Source: Trichoplusia ni (lineage: Eukaryota; Arthropoda; Insecta; Lepidoptera; Noctuidae). Taken from it: a stretch of DNA of 64,000 nucleotides. The translations under genes were made by a program, and so were the position numbers. The stretch's first letter is position 1; each line of letters starts with the position of its first letter. The notes beneath the pieces are model-generated. The model was not told the DNA's origin, did no database searches, and was given only the letters and a program-made list of their open reading frames with translations. Positions 1-12,500 of the stretch are shown in pieces. Where the stretch lies: NCBI RefSeq assembly GCF_003590095.1, contig NC_039480.1, positions 969,328-1,033,327 of the forward strand. The letters are read 5' to 3'.

Positions 1-349
1 CGGTGACCTATAAATAATACACTTGTTTTAGCATTAAAATAAGTTTATCAATTTACTGTTTGAGAGATGTCTTTTTTTCAATAGGAGATATTTCTACAAT
101 ACATTCATCGGCATTTAGAAAGTAAAATCTGCTTTGTTTATTTTTACCCTTCCTGCCTTCAAGTAAACACAATAGTTTCTTAGTAAAGTTTTGATTTTAT
201 GGCGATACTCAGATATAGTGACATTATAACGATGCAGTCGCCTTTTTTTTTCAAATGAACTTTATTGACATGACGCTCGCGCTTGCTGCCTTTACACTTG
301 CGAGCGGCGTACTATTTCGGTCTGACTGCATGTCCCCGTGTGGGTGCAG
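1..349. other. hobbit intron (3' end only)
   Basis: This is AT-rich sequence upstream of the first exon in the window. I see no repeat or coding signal apart from the acceptor at 340-349. Confidence 0.6.
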
Positions 350-547
350 TACGGGCGGCTGGGCCCGCGCGTGCTGGAGAAGTGCTACTGCCTGTCGGTG
401 CGGCGCGTGTCGTACGGGCGCGAGGCGGGCGTGTCGGCGGGCGCGCCGCCCACGCACCGCCTGGCCGTGCACGACCTGCGCGGGGCCTGGACCAAGCTCA
501 ACCGGGACCTCGCCTTCGCGCTCATCGACACCTACATGAAGACGCAG
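350..547 (+). CDS. hob: hobbit exon a (first in window)
   Basis: The acceptor is gtgggtgcag. The exon has 66 codons, is in phase 0 at both ends, and contains HDLRGAWTKLNRD and ALIDTYMKTQ, a conserved block of the family. It is very GC-rich against AT-rich introns. The donor is GC rather than GT (cag|gcgagt); see the findings. Confidence 0.88.
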
Positions 548-3500
548 GCGAGTCTCATTATAATATTATTTATATCACGTCTTCTGGAAAAGAGCGGTCA
601 CATGCCACAATAATTAAGTAACTTCTGCAAGAAAGCTTCATGCGATGTAGATAAGATCAGATCTCGATAAGGAAGTTTAAGGAAAGGATTTACAATACTA
701 ATTAATCATCAAGTGAAAATTTAGTTTTAACGAAATAAATAAACATTTTTCGGTAGACTTGCTTTGTAAAGTGCAAGACAGTACTTTTCGGAAACAAGAT
801 CATTAAAGTAAATGTGACAAAAATAAAGTAGAATGTTTTTAAGTTTAACATTTTTATTTTTATTTACAGCAATTGAAGAAGAACCTATCAACGAAAGCTC
901 TGAAGGAAGAGGAACAGCCTACTACGTCACCTAAACACCAACGTGAGGCTGACGTCATATCTCCACCACCACCGGTCTCCACACAGGTAAGTGTTTCATA
1001 TTTAGGTTATAATGAGTATTGTTGTAGTGTGTGTTGTTGAAATTGCGGTATTACGCAAAATGTAGGTAAAACTGGTTAAATAATGTAGCTGATGTTTCTG
1101 TACGGGACTAGGTTGATTTTGGGAGTGAGTCAGAAATAAATTATTGTTTGTATCGACTTAAATTGGGGAGAAATGGGAGAAAAAAATGGGAAGAAGCGGG
1201 TAGCGCAGACTAAATCTAAATTGCAGTGCTACGTCGTCATCTAGTCTAACGTATAGTTTTGCCTATCAAAGGAATACAAAATAAGTTACAGTTACCGGCA
1301 TGGATCTTGAGTGCTTGGTGGAAGAGTGGGGATCGCTTTGCGCATCGTAAAATCAAAATCCATTTATTCAAAATAGGCTACAAGGTAGCACTTATTGAAC
1401 GTCAAAATATACAGACAGCTCCCCGTATCGCCCACCCGTCACCGCTTCCTAAGTGCTCTAGCTGTGAAGAAGAAACGGCGCAACAAACTCCACAACATAG
1501 CACGCTGTCGCTTTTTTACATAAATATATTTACACCTAAATTGATTATTAAGGAAACGCTGCAAAATAAGACAGTGTTTACAGAGGGTGGGGTATGACTT
1601 ATTTGATCTATTTAATAAACTAACAACCAAGACAGCAGTACGACCAGTCACCACAAGCAGCACCCGTTCACGAGCATGACGCAAGGGTCAGCCATCACCT
1701 TCCTCGCCATATTAGAGGGAAGGAGGTGACCCGACCCAAAACGCCACCGCAGGCAATGACGACTAAGGGAGCATGACGCAGCTGCTGCCGGTATTAAAAA
1801 TGACAAAAGAACTAATACCTCAAACGCTGACTTACTGCACCGTCCCCTCATTAAATACATTCATTTGTAATTAAATTTTATTAATAATATAATTATGTCA
1901 ATATGTAAATAAACATACGCATAATCGTATTAGAAATAAAACCAAACATTTTTATAAAATAAACATACCAAGCGTATGTGGATCATTAAAAAATTATAAA
2001 ACTGTCACATACAATCTGTACGTCAATCAAGAATTAAAATAACAGCAACTCCACACTGAACCGCCTTTTGCCTTTCAGAGCGACCAACAATTTTTATCAT
2101 TGAAATAATCATTTAAGGTGTAGTACGCCTTTTTACAGAGCTTAGTTTTTACTACAGCAAGTCTAGCATGTCTCGGGGTATTTTATTATATATACGAATA
2201 CCAAGCCCTACAAACGAGTTGTGTACCCTATGTAGCCGGTGAGAGGAACTGCATAATTTGTGCCTATTTCTAGTATTGATATTATGTACATCATATTTTT
2301 TTGTGTATAAAGTAATGTTTTGTTGAATATATAATATGTTGGCTAAAATGAATTGGGAAGCGACAGTCAAAATGCCAACTTCCTTAAAGTGTTCTCTAAG
2401 AGAAACCCTAGAGCCCAACTGATATATTGACCTAATAGCTCGTTTTGCAGAACGAAGACAGTTTCAATTTCTGCAGCTTTACCCCACAACAGTATGCCAT
2501 ACGACATGACGCTATGAAAGTAGCTAAATTAATCAAGACGAGCTGTGTCCACATCGGTCAATTTTCTTACCTTCCTAACCGCATAGGCAGCTGAACTAAG
2601 CTTGCTTGCAAGACATGAAATGTGGGGTGCCCATTTAAGTTTACAATCAATTGTAATGCCCAAAAACACTGTAGATTCTACCGTCTCCAATATCTCATTA
2701 TTAACGAAAATATTAGGGCGAAAATTTTTTACATTTGGCATCGCGAATTTTATACATTTCGTTTTCTTAGCGTTAAGTACCAAATTATTAACGGCAAACC
2801 AATTGGTAACTAAAGAAAGCGAGTCATTAATATCATCAAAACTACTTCTATTTCTATTTACTTTAAATATAAGTGAAGTATCGTCAGCAAAAAGTACAGT
2901 GTCACAGATGCCTTTTAAACAGAATAGCAGGTCATTTATATACACCAGGAATAGGAAAGGGCCAAGTATTGATCCCTGGGGAACGCCTAATTTAACTGGA
3001 AGAGGTCCAGATTTCACGCCACTGACATCTACATGTTGAACGCGTCGTTTCAAATACGATTCTAATAATTTTAATTCCATATCATGTGTGCCATAGTAAC
3101 TAAGTTTAGAGAGTAGTGTGCCATGATCCACGCAGTCAAACGCCTTAAAAAGGTCACAGAACACGCCTATGGCGTTCTGTGAGTTCTCCCAGGCATTGTA
3201 GATATGCTTAAGTAAGGCTACACCTGCATCTGTTGTTGAACGGCCCTTGGTAAAACCGTATTGTTCCGAGTGAAGTATTTTATTAGAGTTAAAATGTCTC
3301 CATAACTGCTGTAGTATTATTTTCTCAAAAATTTTGCTATACGCGGGTAGAACAGAAATGGGTCTGAAGTTACTTCACTTTTATTTCCGGATTTAAACAA
3401 GGGTATAATCTTACTGTACTTCATGAGGTCGGGGAAGATACCTGAATCGATACACTTGTTAAAAATTACGGAAAGATATGGAGCGACAAAATCTATAATA

Positions 3501-6500
3501 TTATTAATTAACTTAACAGAAATACCCTAGAAGTCGCCAGTATTTTTTTTTGTTTAGAGATTTAAAAGTTACATCTACATCCCTAGGGTTTATATGCTCA
3601 AAAGTGAATACAGAATTACATTTTTGGACACTACTTGATAAGAATTTTCCTGCAGCAGCCGCGGATGACTTTAAGGAGCTAGTTGTCGCCATCGGAATGT
3701 TAGCAAAGAAGTCATTGAATTTTTGAGCCACTTCTAAAGGTTTATTTATCAATTTATCATTACTAATAATTTCAAATTGATTGTCACGTTTGACAGATTT
3801 ACCCGTTTCGTTATTGATTAAATCCCAAGTAGTTTTAATTTTATTATTGGAAAGTTTAATTTTTTCACTAATTAATTTAGACTTAGCCAAGTTGCATACT
3901 TTTTTTAAAGTTTTCCAATATAATCTTACATAGTTTAAAAAGGGTATATCAAACTTATATGTTTTCATTCCATAAAGCTCATACAATTTTGTTCTACTTT
4001 TGTAAATACCCGCGGTAGCCCATTGGTTAAAAGGTGCAATTGTATTTTTAACATTTAAAGTTTTTATTTTAAATGTAGATTCAAATTCGAATTTAATACG
4101 GTCGAAAAGAGCTCCATAGATGTCATTAGGATTCTCTAATTCTAAAATAGAAGGATTTATTTTAGAAACTACCTTTTCTTTAAAACGATTGCAAGATCTG
4201 ATGTTATATTGCTTTAAACTTTTTTATTAATAGCATCAGAATTACTAAATATATTGTCAAGGCAAGTTGAAGAGGATGAAGTTATTGTACTGGGCTCAAA
4301 GAAAAAGTTACTTAAGTTATATGACTTAAAAAGATTAAGTAATCTACTAGTGTTCATAGTAACCTCAAGTATATTGACATTAAAATCTCCACAAACAATT
4401 ATATTTTTCCTGCTTGACCTAATTTTATTAAGAGAGTCCTCTAACACCGCTTCAAATACATTAAAGTCTCCTATGGGGGGCCTATACACATAAAGTATAA
4501 TGTATCGCTCTAGCTCAACACAATATAGATAGATAGATATATATAGAAAGACTAACAATGTCAGATCGTTCTTTACATTTAATAGTGTTTGAGACAATAA
4601 TAAGAGACCCTCCGCGAATAGCAGTTTTTCTTACAAACGCACTTTGTATAGAATTACCATCGAAATTAAAACAACCAATTTCGTGGGTTTTTAACCAATG
4701 TTCAGTCAAACATAACACCTGAACACTATAGTTTTCTATAAATAAACTTAATTCTAAATCCTTGCCGGAGAGGCCCTGCATGTTTTGATGCACAACATTT
4801 AATTGATGAGGGCCAACCTTTGTCCCATCTTGTAGTTTAAACTACTAGATGTGTCAGAATAGGTATTAGTAATACTACTAACACAATCCAAAGTCTTAAG
4901 TACCTTATTAGTACCAGTGTCATATTGTAAATTATATGCTAAAAGCTTAGCAATTCGTCTCTTACATTTAATAGGCATATACATTGTATATTTAGTTAAT
5001 TTAAATCTACTAGTAAACTTGTTTATGTCAAACATTGAAATAACATTATTATGGTGGTGGCATAACGTGGACAGAAGCTTATTCAAATTATAAATGTGTT
5101 CATTTTGAGTGCTAGATAAATTATTGTCATATGGTAAAGCTCCAATAATAAATTTACATTTGTTTTTATTGTTCATGTCTAACATCAGTTGGACACATTC
5201 TATCAAGTCCTCTCTATTTACATTTAAACTGGCACCAAACAGTAGGACAATAGTGGAACCCAAATTAATTTCTGGTTTTAAAATCATGTTTGTCAGCTTT
5301 CTGATGCTGATCCCAGGAACACAGGTATTAGTAATTGAACTCCCTGAGTATGAGTTAGTTAGACTGCCAAGATTTTGACCTAACTTATCTGAGAACATGT
5401 AATATGAAGTCTCATTTAATGTTATAGAATTATGCACTGTGTCCGACTCTAATGGTTTACTCACTACAGGAGTTACATTTGCCTGAGGGGGGTCAGACAG
5501 GAGAGAGGAACCATGGCAAGTACAGCAAAGATTGTTTGTAAGAGACTCATAGCGCTCTGCATTGTACCTAACCAGATCCACAAGCTCACCCGCTTCCACC
5601 ATACGCTCCTGCAAGTCTTTTTGAGATGATGTATATTTATTAAATATACTGTTCAGGGAAATCTCTTTCTGAATTAATTGTTCCTGAAGTGATTGTGTGT
5701 CCCTATCATACATAGACCTACATAATTCAAGATCACTAGACAATTGGTGTAATTGAGACCTGAATTTAACTTGACCTCTCCGTAATGCTAAGTTAATTTT
5801 AAGAACATTTTGTTTTTAATACTTTTCTTATATTTGTTAATGAGTTTACTTATTCTAATATACTTTTTTAACTTATTATGACTAGTAAATACAATGTTTT
5901 TGCAAATAGAATCATTTTCAGTCAAGTCTATAATAACTGGATTTTCACATCCTAACTCAGATACGCTACTGACCAACTCATTATACAGGTTGCAGGTGGT
6001 GGTTGCCTGTTCAATGTCTTTCTGAGACTCTAAATTTGAAATACTTTTATATGCTTCACAAAGTTCTAATTCAAGCTCAGAAATCCGTCTTCATGAAAGT
6101 TCATGCGTGTCCATGCAGTGTTGGTAGTCGGACACTATTTGACGGAGTTGATGATGTTGGTTGTGTATGTCCATGTATTGTATGTGAAGTTCAGATAGTT
6201 CATTTTTCAGCTCGGTGTTCCTGTCAATAATCTTCTTTAATTCCACTTCACTGTCCTCCCTCTCCTGCAGTAGGTCGGTACAAAGAATCTTTGAAGCCTC
6301 CAATTCCTTCAGAGTAGCCCTCAACTTGTCCTCCATTGATGCAGCCCTGCGGGTCAACATGACTAACCTCACAGGTGTCTGTAATGTAAGGTCAGATAGC
6401 TCATTACTATGAAAGGAAAGTTAAGACAGAGGTGAAAAGGAAAGGAAGAAAAGTTAAATAATTCTAGAAAATTAGTAAGAAGGAAAGATTTGAGTAAACA

Positions 6501-9500
6501 ATTGAAACAACTGTTATGTAACGATAATTGGTAAGGTACAAAGCCTCTTTTTTCTTTTGTTATTTAAATTGATCACTTTCAATTTATTTATTGGTAATGT
6601 GTAGGTAGCTACTCATCTAGTAAGAATTGACATTAATAAATATTCTTATTTTAGTAAATATAATTTTAATTTGACAGTTATTAAGTTGTGTGCATAATTT
6701 AATAGTAAAAAGCTTGAAAGAACACGATCTGCTGTGAATTAAATGTCAAAAAAAATAAATTGTCACTTGATAAATACTAATGAAAGAAACAAAAGGTACT
6801 ATTATAAGACGTTAATAAGTGTGTTTTTTTTAAATCTTATAGTGTGTGATGTGGAAATAGCCAAAAAACTAATAACTCCCCTGGTTTTATGAAGTTTTGA
6901 ATTCCATCCGTTGACAGTTGACACAGCGGCCGGCACTAATGTGCCGCGGTCGAACTAATCGCGGTCGAACACAAATTAGATTAATGTACGGTTCTTTGAG
7001 TTTAAATAACACTTATACATGTAATAATATTACTAAAACTATAAGGTAATGTTTAATTAATAACTATTTAGATATAAAAACAATATTTTAAGATTAAAAT
7101 AACACGGAGCCGTTTTTAAGTGCCGTAATTAAGGATCTATTTGCAGCCATCTTTAAATCTTGTAAATCTAATGCATCTTTAAATAAAACGCTAATCAATT
7201 GTACGTACTCGTCGTCTTGAGGTGCATGCCACTGCACCAAACAACGAATTTCAACGAATCACGAGTGAGAGCTGCGGAGCCAATCACTGCACTTGAGTCC
7301 GCCCCGCGCCTCACTTCATACCTCAAAAGGGATCCAAAAAATCACTTCTGCGCAGGTGAAGGTCAGCGCTCAAGATCCATGCCGATAACTGTACATATAA
7401 GAACAATATAGACTAGGTGTTCTCTACACGTATTCACACTGGCACGTGTCCCCCCAGTCGAGCGGCGGGGCTGCGGGCGGCGCGGCGGGCGGCGGCGGCA
7501 TGCTGGCGGCGCTGGTGGCGGAGGCGGGCGGCTCGGCGCCCGTCGTGTTCAGCGACGAGCTGTCCGGCGCCGAGGACGCGCCGCCGCCGCACGCGCCGCA
7601 CGCCAGGCACGTGCTGGACGACGACAACGCGCACACCGCCTGCCTCAGTCAGTACACACCTATACTATTATATACTTAATTTAAATATTTTTATTTTCTC
7701 GACCTGGTGAATGCCGCTGGGTCTCGTTGGATGCAGGTGGCAATGAACCGGTCGTGCTGGAGAATATATGGAGAGGCCTATGTCCAGCAGTGGACAGCTA
7801 TAGGCTGAAATGATGATGATGAAATATTTTTAGAAAGAACAAGATATTTTTAAATCAGTAGCAGACAAACATCGGACAAGTTTCTTGAGCGAAGCTTTTG
7901 CTTGTAATTTGGATAACCGGAAGCAGATTTTGGACAAATATACCACATCTTTTGTTAATGCATTTCAATTACTTCCTTATTTATGCCATCAAAATTCTGT
8001 AAAATTAGTTGTAACATAAAAAAAACTAATTGAAATATCCTTGCTTCCACCAACGTTCCAGTCGAGCTGGTGAACTCGCAGGTGGTGCTGAAGGGCTGCG
8101 AGACGCGCGGCTACGTGATCCTGTGCGCGGCGCGCGCCGAGGTGCGGCAGCGCGTGCGGCGCGCGCCCGCCGCCGCGGCCTGGAGCGGCGCGCTGTCCGC
8201 CATGCAGTACTACGCCACCGTCAGCGCCGCCGACCGGGACCAGCTGCTCGGTAACTACACTACACTATATGACCCACTGCTGGGCAATGGCCTCCCCTTT
8301 CTCTTCCAAACCTCTCTATCCTTCGCGATTTCTGACCACGTGCGCCACCTGCGTCGCGGGCGACCTCGTCGATGATGAGAAGAAAATATTGTGAGAAATA
8401 AAATAATTTTGTTAAAATTTACAGTAATTTTAACGTACAGGCGAGTTGATCATTTGCTACATTAGTAATACGAACACGGATTAACATCCAACACTGATTT
8501 TCGTCAACTCATCAACTCACCAACAATACGACTTACGAGCCATACATGTACATTCACAACTTAATGTTTAAAATATAATGTATGGTACAAAAAAAGTTAA
8601 AGTTAACAAAAATTACCAAATAATTATTAAATAAATAAAAAATGGATGTTCACCTAAACCTATTATGAATTTATGTTAATTTCATCATATAACAGAGAAC
8701 ATCCAGTGGGTATCGGTGGAGGAGATAGAGGAGCGCTGGCAGAGCACAGAGATCAGCACTCTGCCGGACGTGCCGCGGCTAGTGGGCAGCGGACACTCCG
8801 CCGGCGGAGTCATCGGCCGGACTGTGGGGCCCGGCGCAGAGACCGGGCTCGCGCAGGTACACGGAGACCACCTAAGTATTATAGGTCTTGTTGGAGGACT
8901 CTTGCGTAATCCAGATTACTTTGATTAGTGTGGTGAATTTTTCAAAGCCGCCCTGAGGTTAACTACGGAAAATCCACTAGATGTCTATTAAAAAATACAA
9001 AATTAATATTGTACAATATATATTTTTTATTAATATTGTATTTTATCGATTTAATTTTTTTATTGATACATTTACTATATTTATAACAGACAATTATAAT
9101 ACTAAATACTGCTACTGCACTTTGGAGCAGATGAAAAAAATGTTCTGCTGAATTAGCAACAAATTCGTAATAAAATTATAATGCACTGTTACAGCGATAT
9201 TTATTTCACAGTATTTCACAGAACACAATATACACAAAAATACCAAAAAAGGGGACTGCTTATTGAAGAGATTCGTTTGTTGCTCACAGCTGCAGCGCAT
9301 CGTGTCCCGCTGCGCGTGCGAGTTCTACTACGTGTCGCACGAGGAGGCGGAGTCGCTGGGCGGGCAGGGCGCGGGCTGGGCGCAGCAGCAGCCCTACGAC
9401 TCCTTCACGCTCATGCATCACGACCTCAACGTCTGCACCAACTCGCTGCAGGTTACTATCTTAAATCTGACTGTCCCGTCAAAAACCCGGTCTTTAAAGT

Positions 9501-12500
9501 TTAAATATTTCGCCTATCATGGTTACATTTAAGAAAACTATTTTTTTTTATATTTTGACCTTTGGTAGTAAAAATTCAAAAACTGCGCCCAAAGCCTTCA
9601 TATTGTATTCTATGCCTAAAATCAGTCAGTTTCAAAACCATGCAGTCCACTTATAATGTAATGTAACATTAATATCACGCTCAACGAACGTCAAGTGTGA
9701 AAATATGGGCCCCTAATTAATTTTATCCCACTTGAATATAATGTAATATCACTACGTTTTGTTCCCCGCAGTACGCCATGCTGCTGGACGTGGTGAACAA
9801 CGTGGTCCTGCACGTGGAGCCGGAGCGGCGGCGGACCCTGGAGCGGCGCGCGCGCATGCGCTTCCAGCTGCAGCTGCACCAGGACCAGGACCCGCGACAC
9901 CTCATACACAAGCTGCAGACACAGGTACACGGGACATTGCTTGCTACTGGACACAGTTCCAATGTGTCAATTGTGTCTTCGTATGTTAATATAATTTCAA
10001 CATGCAAGGTATTAGAAGAATCTATATTTTGAAGAAACTGAAAATTAAAGAATACTATAAGTACATAAATGGAATACATCGAAAAATTTGTTATAATTTT
10101 AATGTAAATTATGTAAGAAAGGGGCGGGCAATAAAACATAGGATGACTCATTTAAACTTCCTTAAAAATTGAATTAAAACTTATAGTTGTTATAATTCAC
10201 ACAAAGAAATAATATATGTAATGAAGTGATGTATATTTTATCACAATCTGTAAAATAAAAACGCAAAAAGGATCTCTCCGGCGGGGAATCGAACCCCGGT
10301 CTCCCGCGTGACAGGCGGGGATACTGACCACTATACTACCGAAGATGTTGAGTGTGTTGGCGAAATACCTGTTATGTGTTCTGATATAATAGTGAACGTG
10401 AATAAAATGCGTCATACAGATGTAATTGTCACGCAACACCAATCGTTCTAAGTAAAGCTGTTATTATATCGATGACTCATTTTTATAAGAATCGAGTAAG
10501 TAAATTGGCTCATAGATAAATCGAATGTATGAACAACTAAATAGATACGTTATTTAATCATTCGCATCGTCATATAATTAATTATGAATCAATATTACTA
10601 GTGAATTAATCATGCCTGCATTCAAACAATGAAAGGATACATAGGTAACGATACATAATGTAATATAAGATTTTTCTTTTTACAATACACATCATAAGCA
10701 TGAATTAAAAACATTAAACTGAACAATAAAAGAAATCTATCTGAATAAATACAGTTGTGTACCTTGAAATTATTTCGTTTTGATGAGTCATCCCTAATAC
10801 TAACTCACGGATCTAGTTACAGTGGTCACGACATAATAAGTTTAAGCACGAATATAACTCGATCTTCGTTTTCCACTAGGTGCGGGAGTCTCTAGCCAGA
10901 CTCCGTCGCTTAGAGAAAGAGTACTACCTCAAGAACAGGTCCATGACGGGCAACGACCCCGCCGCCATGGATGAGCTGAAGAGCTTGGATGATCAGGTAT
11001 GACTACTTATTATACGGCAAAAGTATCAGTTCTGCCTCAGTCGTCTGGCGATGCCATATTACCCCAATATAACTGCTTTAAGAGGTTTTTTTTCTACTCG
11101 TGCACCGTGTCGCTAGGTTTCACATACACAAAGACACCCAGCCTGGATACGGGGATGGACTGGGTTTGGGCGGTGTCCTTAATGATTGAGCCCAAGTGCT
11201 TAAATTCAGCCTTTTTTTTTCTTTGCTGGACAACATCCTTAGAGATACAACTATTAATTTTTGTTCCTATCAAAATGTTGATTGAAAAATGTATTTCATT
11301 CCACAACATGAGAAAGCTATTTACATTCTATTGTTGTATACTTTGATGTTTCACTTGTCTGTACGAAATTAAAATCAAAACTCATGTATTCTTGTTCAAC
11401 CACGTAGGTGAACGAGTGCAAGGAGTCGGTGTGGTCCCTGGGCGAGGAGCTGGACGCGATGGTCCGCGCGTGGCGGGAGGTGGGGCGCGCGTCGGCCGCG
11501 CCCGCCGTCCGCAGTGCGCACGCGCCGCCGCACCGCTACAACGAGATCTGCTTCAAGAGCGCGCGCTGGAGGCTCACTGACGCCGACGGACAGCTCGGCA
11601 TCGCTGACTTGCTGCTTACTAACTTCCTGTAAGTCGAAGTCGGACGAAGTCTTCGCCGTACAATATTAATGGTCTAGTATTAGTGGTGAGCTTTGAGAAA
11701 GGTTGAGAATGACAGAGGCGATGAACTGAAAGTATGAGAAAGCAATAGCCCGTGTAAAGTGGAAGTACAGAAAGTAAATATTTGCCGTGCTCATTGATGG
11801 CCAATCAAAAAAAAAAACGCTATAAATATGAGCTTTTGAAAGCCTAATTTACACATATTTTTATTTGTGCAGGTACACAAAGACGTCCAGATCGGATGAC
11901 TCCGTGGAGCATCAACTGGAGCTTGGTTACGTGCGCGTTAAGAACTTACTGCCGAACGAACCATTTCCTGAGGTAAGAAAATTGTGACATACTGGATACA
12001 GAACGGTATTTCTCCTTCTTTTTGAAAAGGGAAAATGATTTAGTGTTTATCTATATGAAAAAAACTAATGTGAAACTCTTTCAATTAAATTTGCTTTTTT
12101 TTTCGTCAACTCAGCTGATACACTGATAGCTGTAGTCCGATGAAGCAAATAAACTTGAACTCTCGAGGCAAAATAAAAATGTCCCGGATAAGCTTTCAGC
12201 AATAAAAATAAACATTTACGTATTTTCTCTATATCCTAGGTGTTAGTACCACAAGAGCCGTCAGGCCGGGCTCCCCTGGCCCGGCGCGCGGCGTTGCGCG
12301 TGTTCTGCCGCGACCGCCCGCCCGTCGGGGGCATCGCCGTCAAGGAACACTTCGAAGTCAACATCGTGCCCATACGGATAGGTAAGCATTAAACATAGAA
12401 GTAGTAAGAGTTTAACACCTTAACGTCGTGGCTAAGCCTAAAGCCGAAGATTGACGCCGTTGGTCCGTATGGGTTACCATCTTTGTCATAACGAGGTCCT

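Larger units (their letters stand above)
2152..6412 (-). mobile_element. Decayed non-LTR retrotransposon (CR1/Jockey type) in hobbit intron
   Basis: Minus-strand fragments, in order, encode a coiled-coil ORF1, an apurinic-type endonuclease (CGDFNVNILE), a linker, a reverse transcriptase (KAFDCVDH, GVPQGSILGP, LFADD) and the C-terminal domain. No RNase H is visible. The ORF1 type and RT favour the CR1 clade; Jockey is the alternative. The copy covers nearly a full element but is split into at least six reading-frame blocks, so it is dead. It lies antisense to hobbit in the second intron. Confidence 0.88.
987..7457 (+). other. 6.5-kb hobbit intron filled with repeats
   Basis: The donor is gtaagt and the acceptor ccccccag. 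Contents: AT-rich sequence to about 1,345, a repeat tail to 1,560, unassigned sequence to 2,150, an antisense LINE (2,152-6,412), and AT-rich sequence to 7,457. In the last part, 6,931-6,946 is an inverted repeat (CGGCAC, 4-nt loop, GTGCCG), and an 11-bp sequence, CGCGGTCGAAC, occurs twice (6,945 and 6,960). Confidence 0.75.
9925..10879 (+). other. hobbit intron with antisense tRNA gene
   Basis: A 955-bp AT-rich intron whose one recognisable feature is the tRNA-Asp gene on the opposite strand. Confidence 0.75.

Noticed and set aside
283..621. Alternative frames over the first hobbit exon
   Set aside because: GC-rich coding DNA leaves other frames open; only the frame with HDLRGAWTKLNRD matches the family and joins the next exon.
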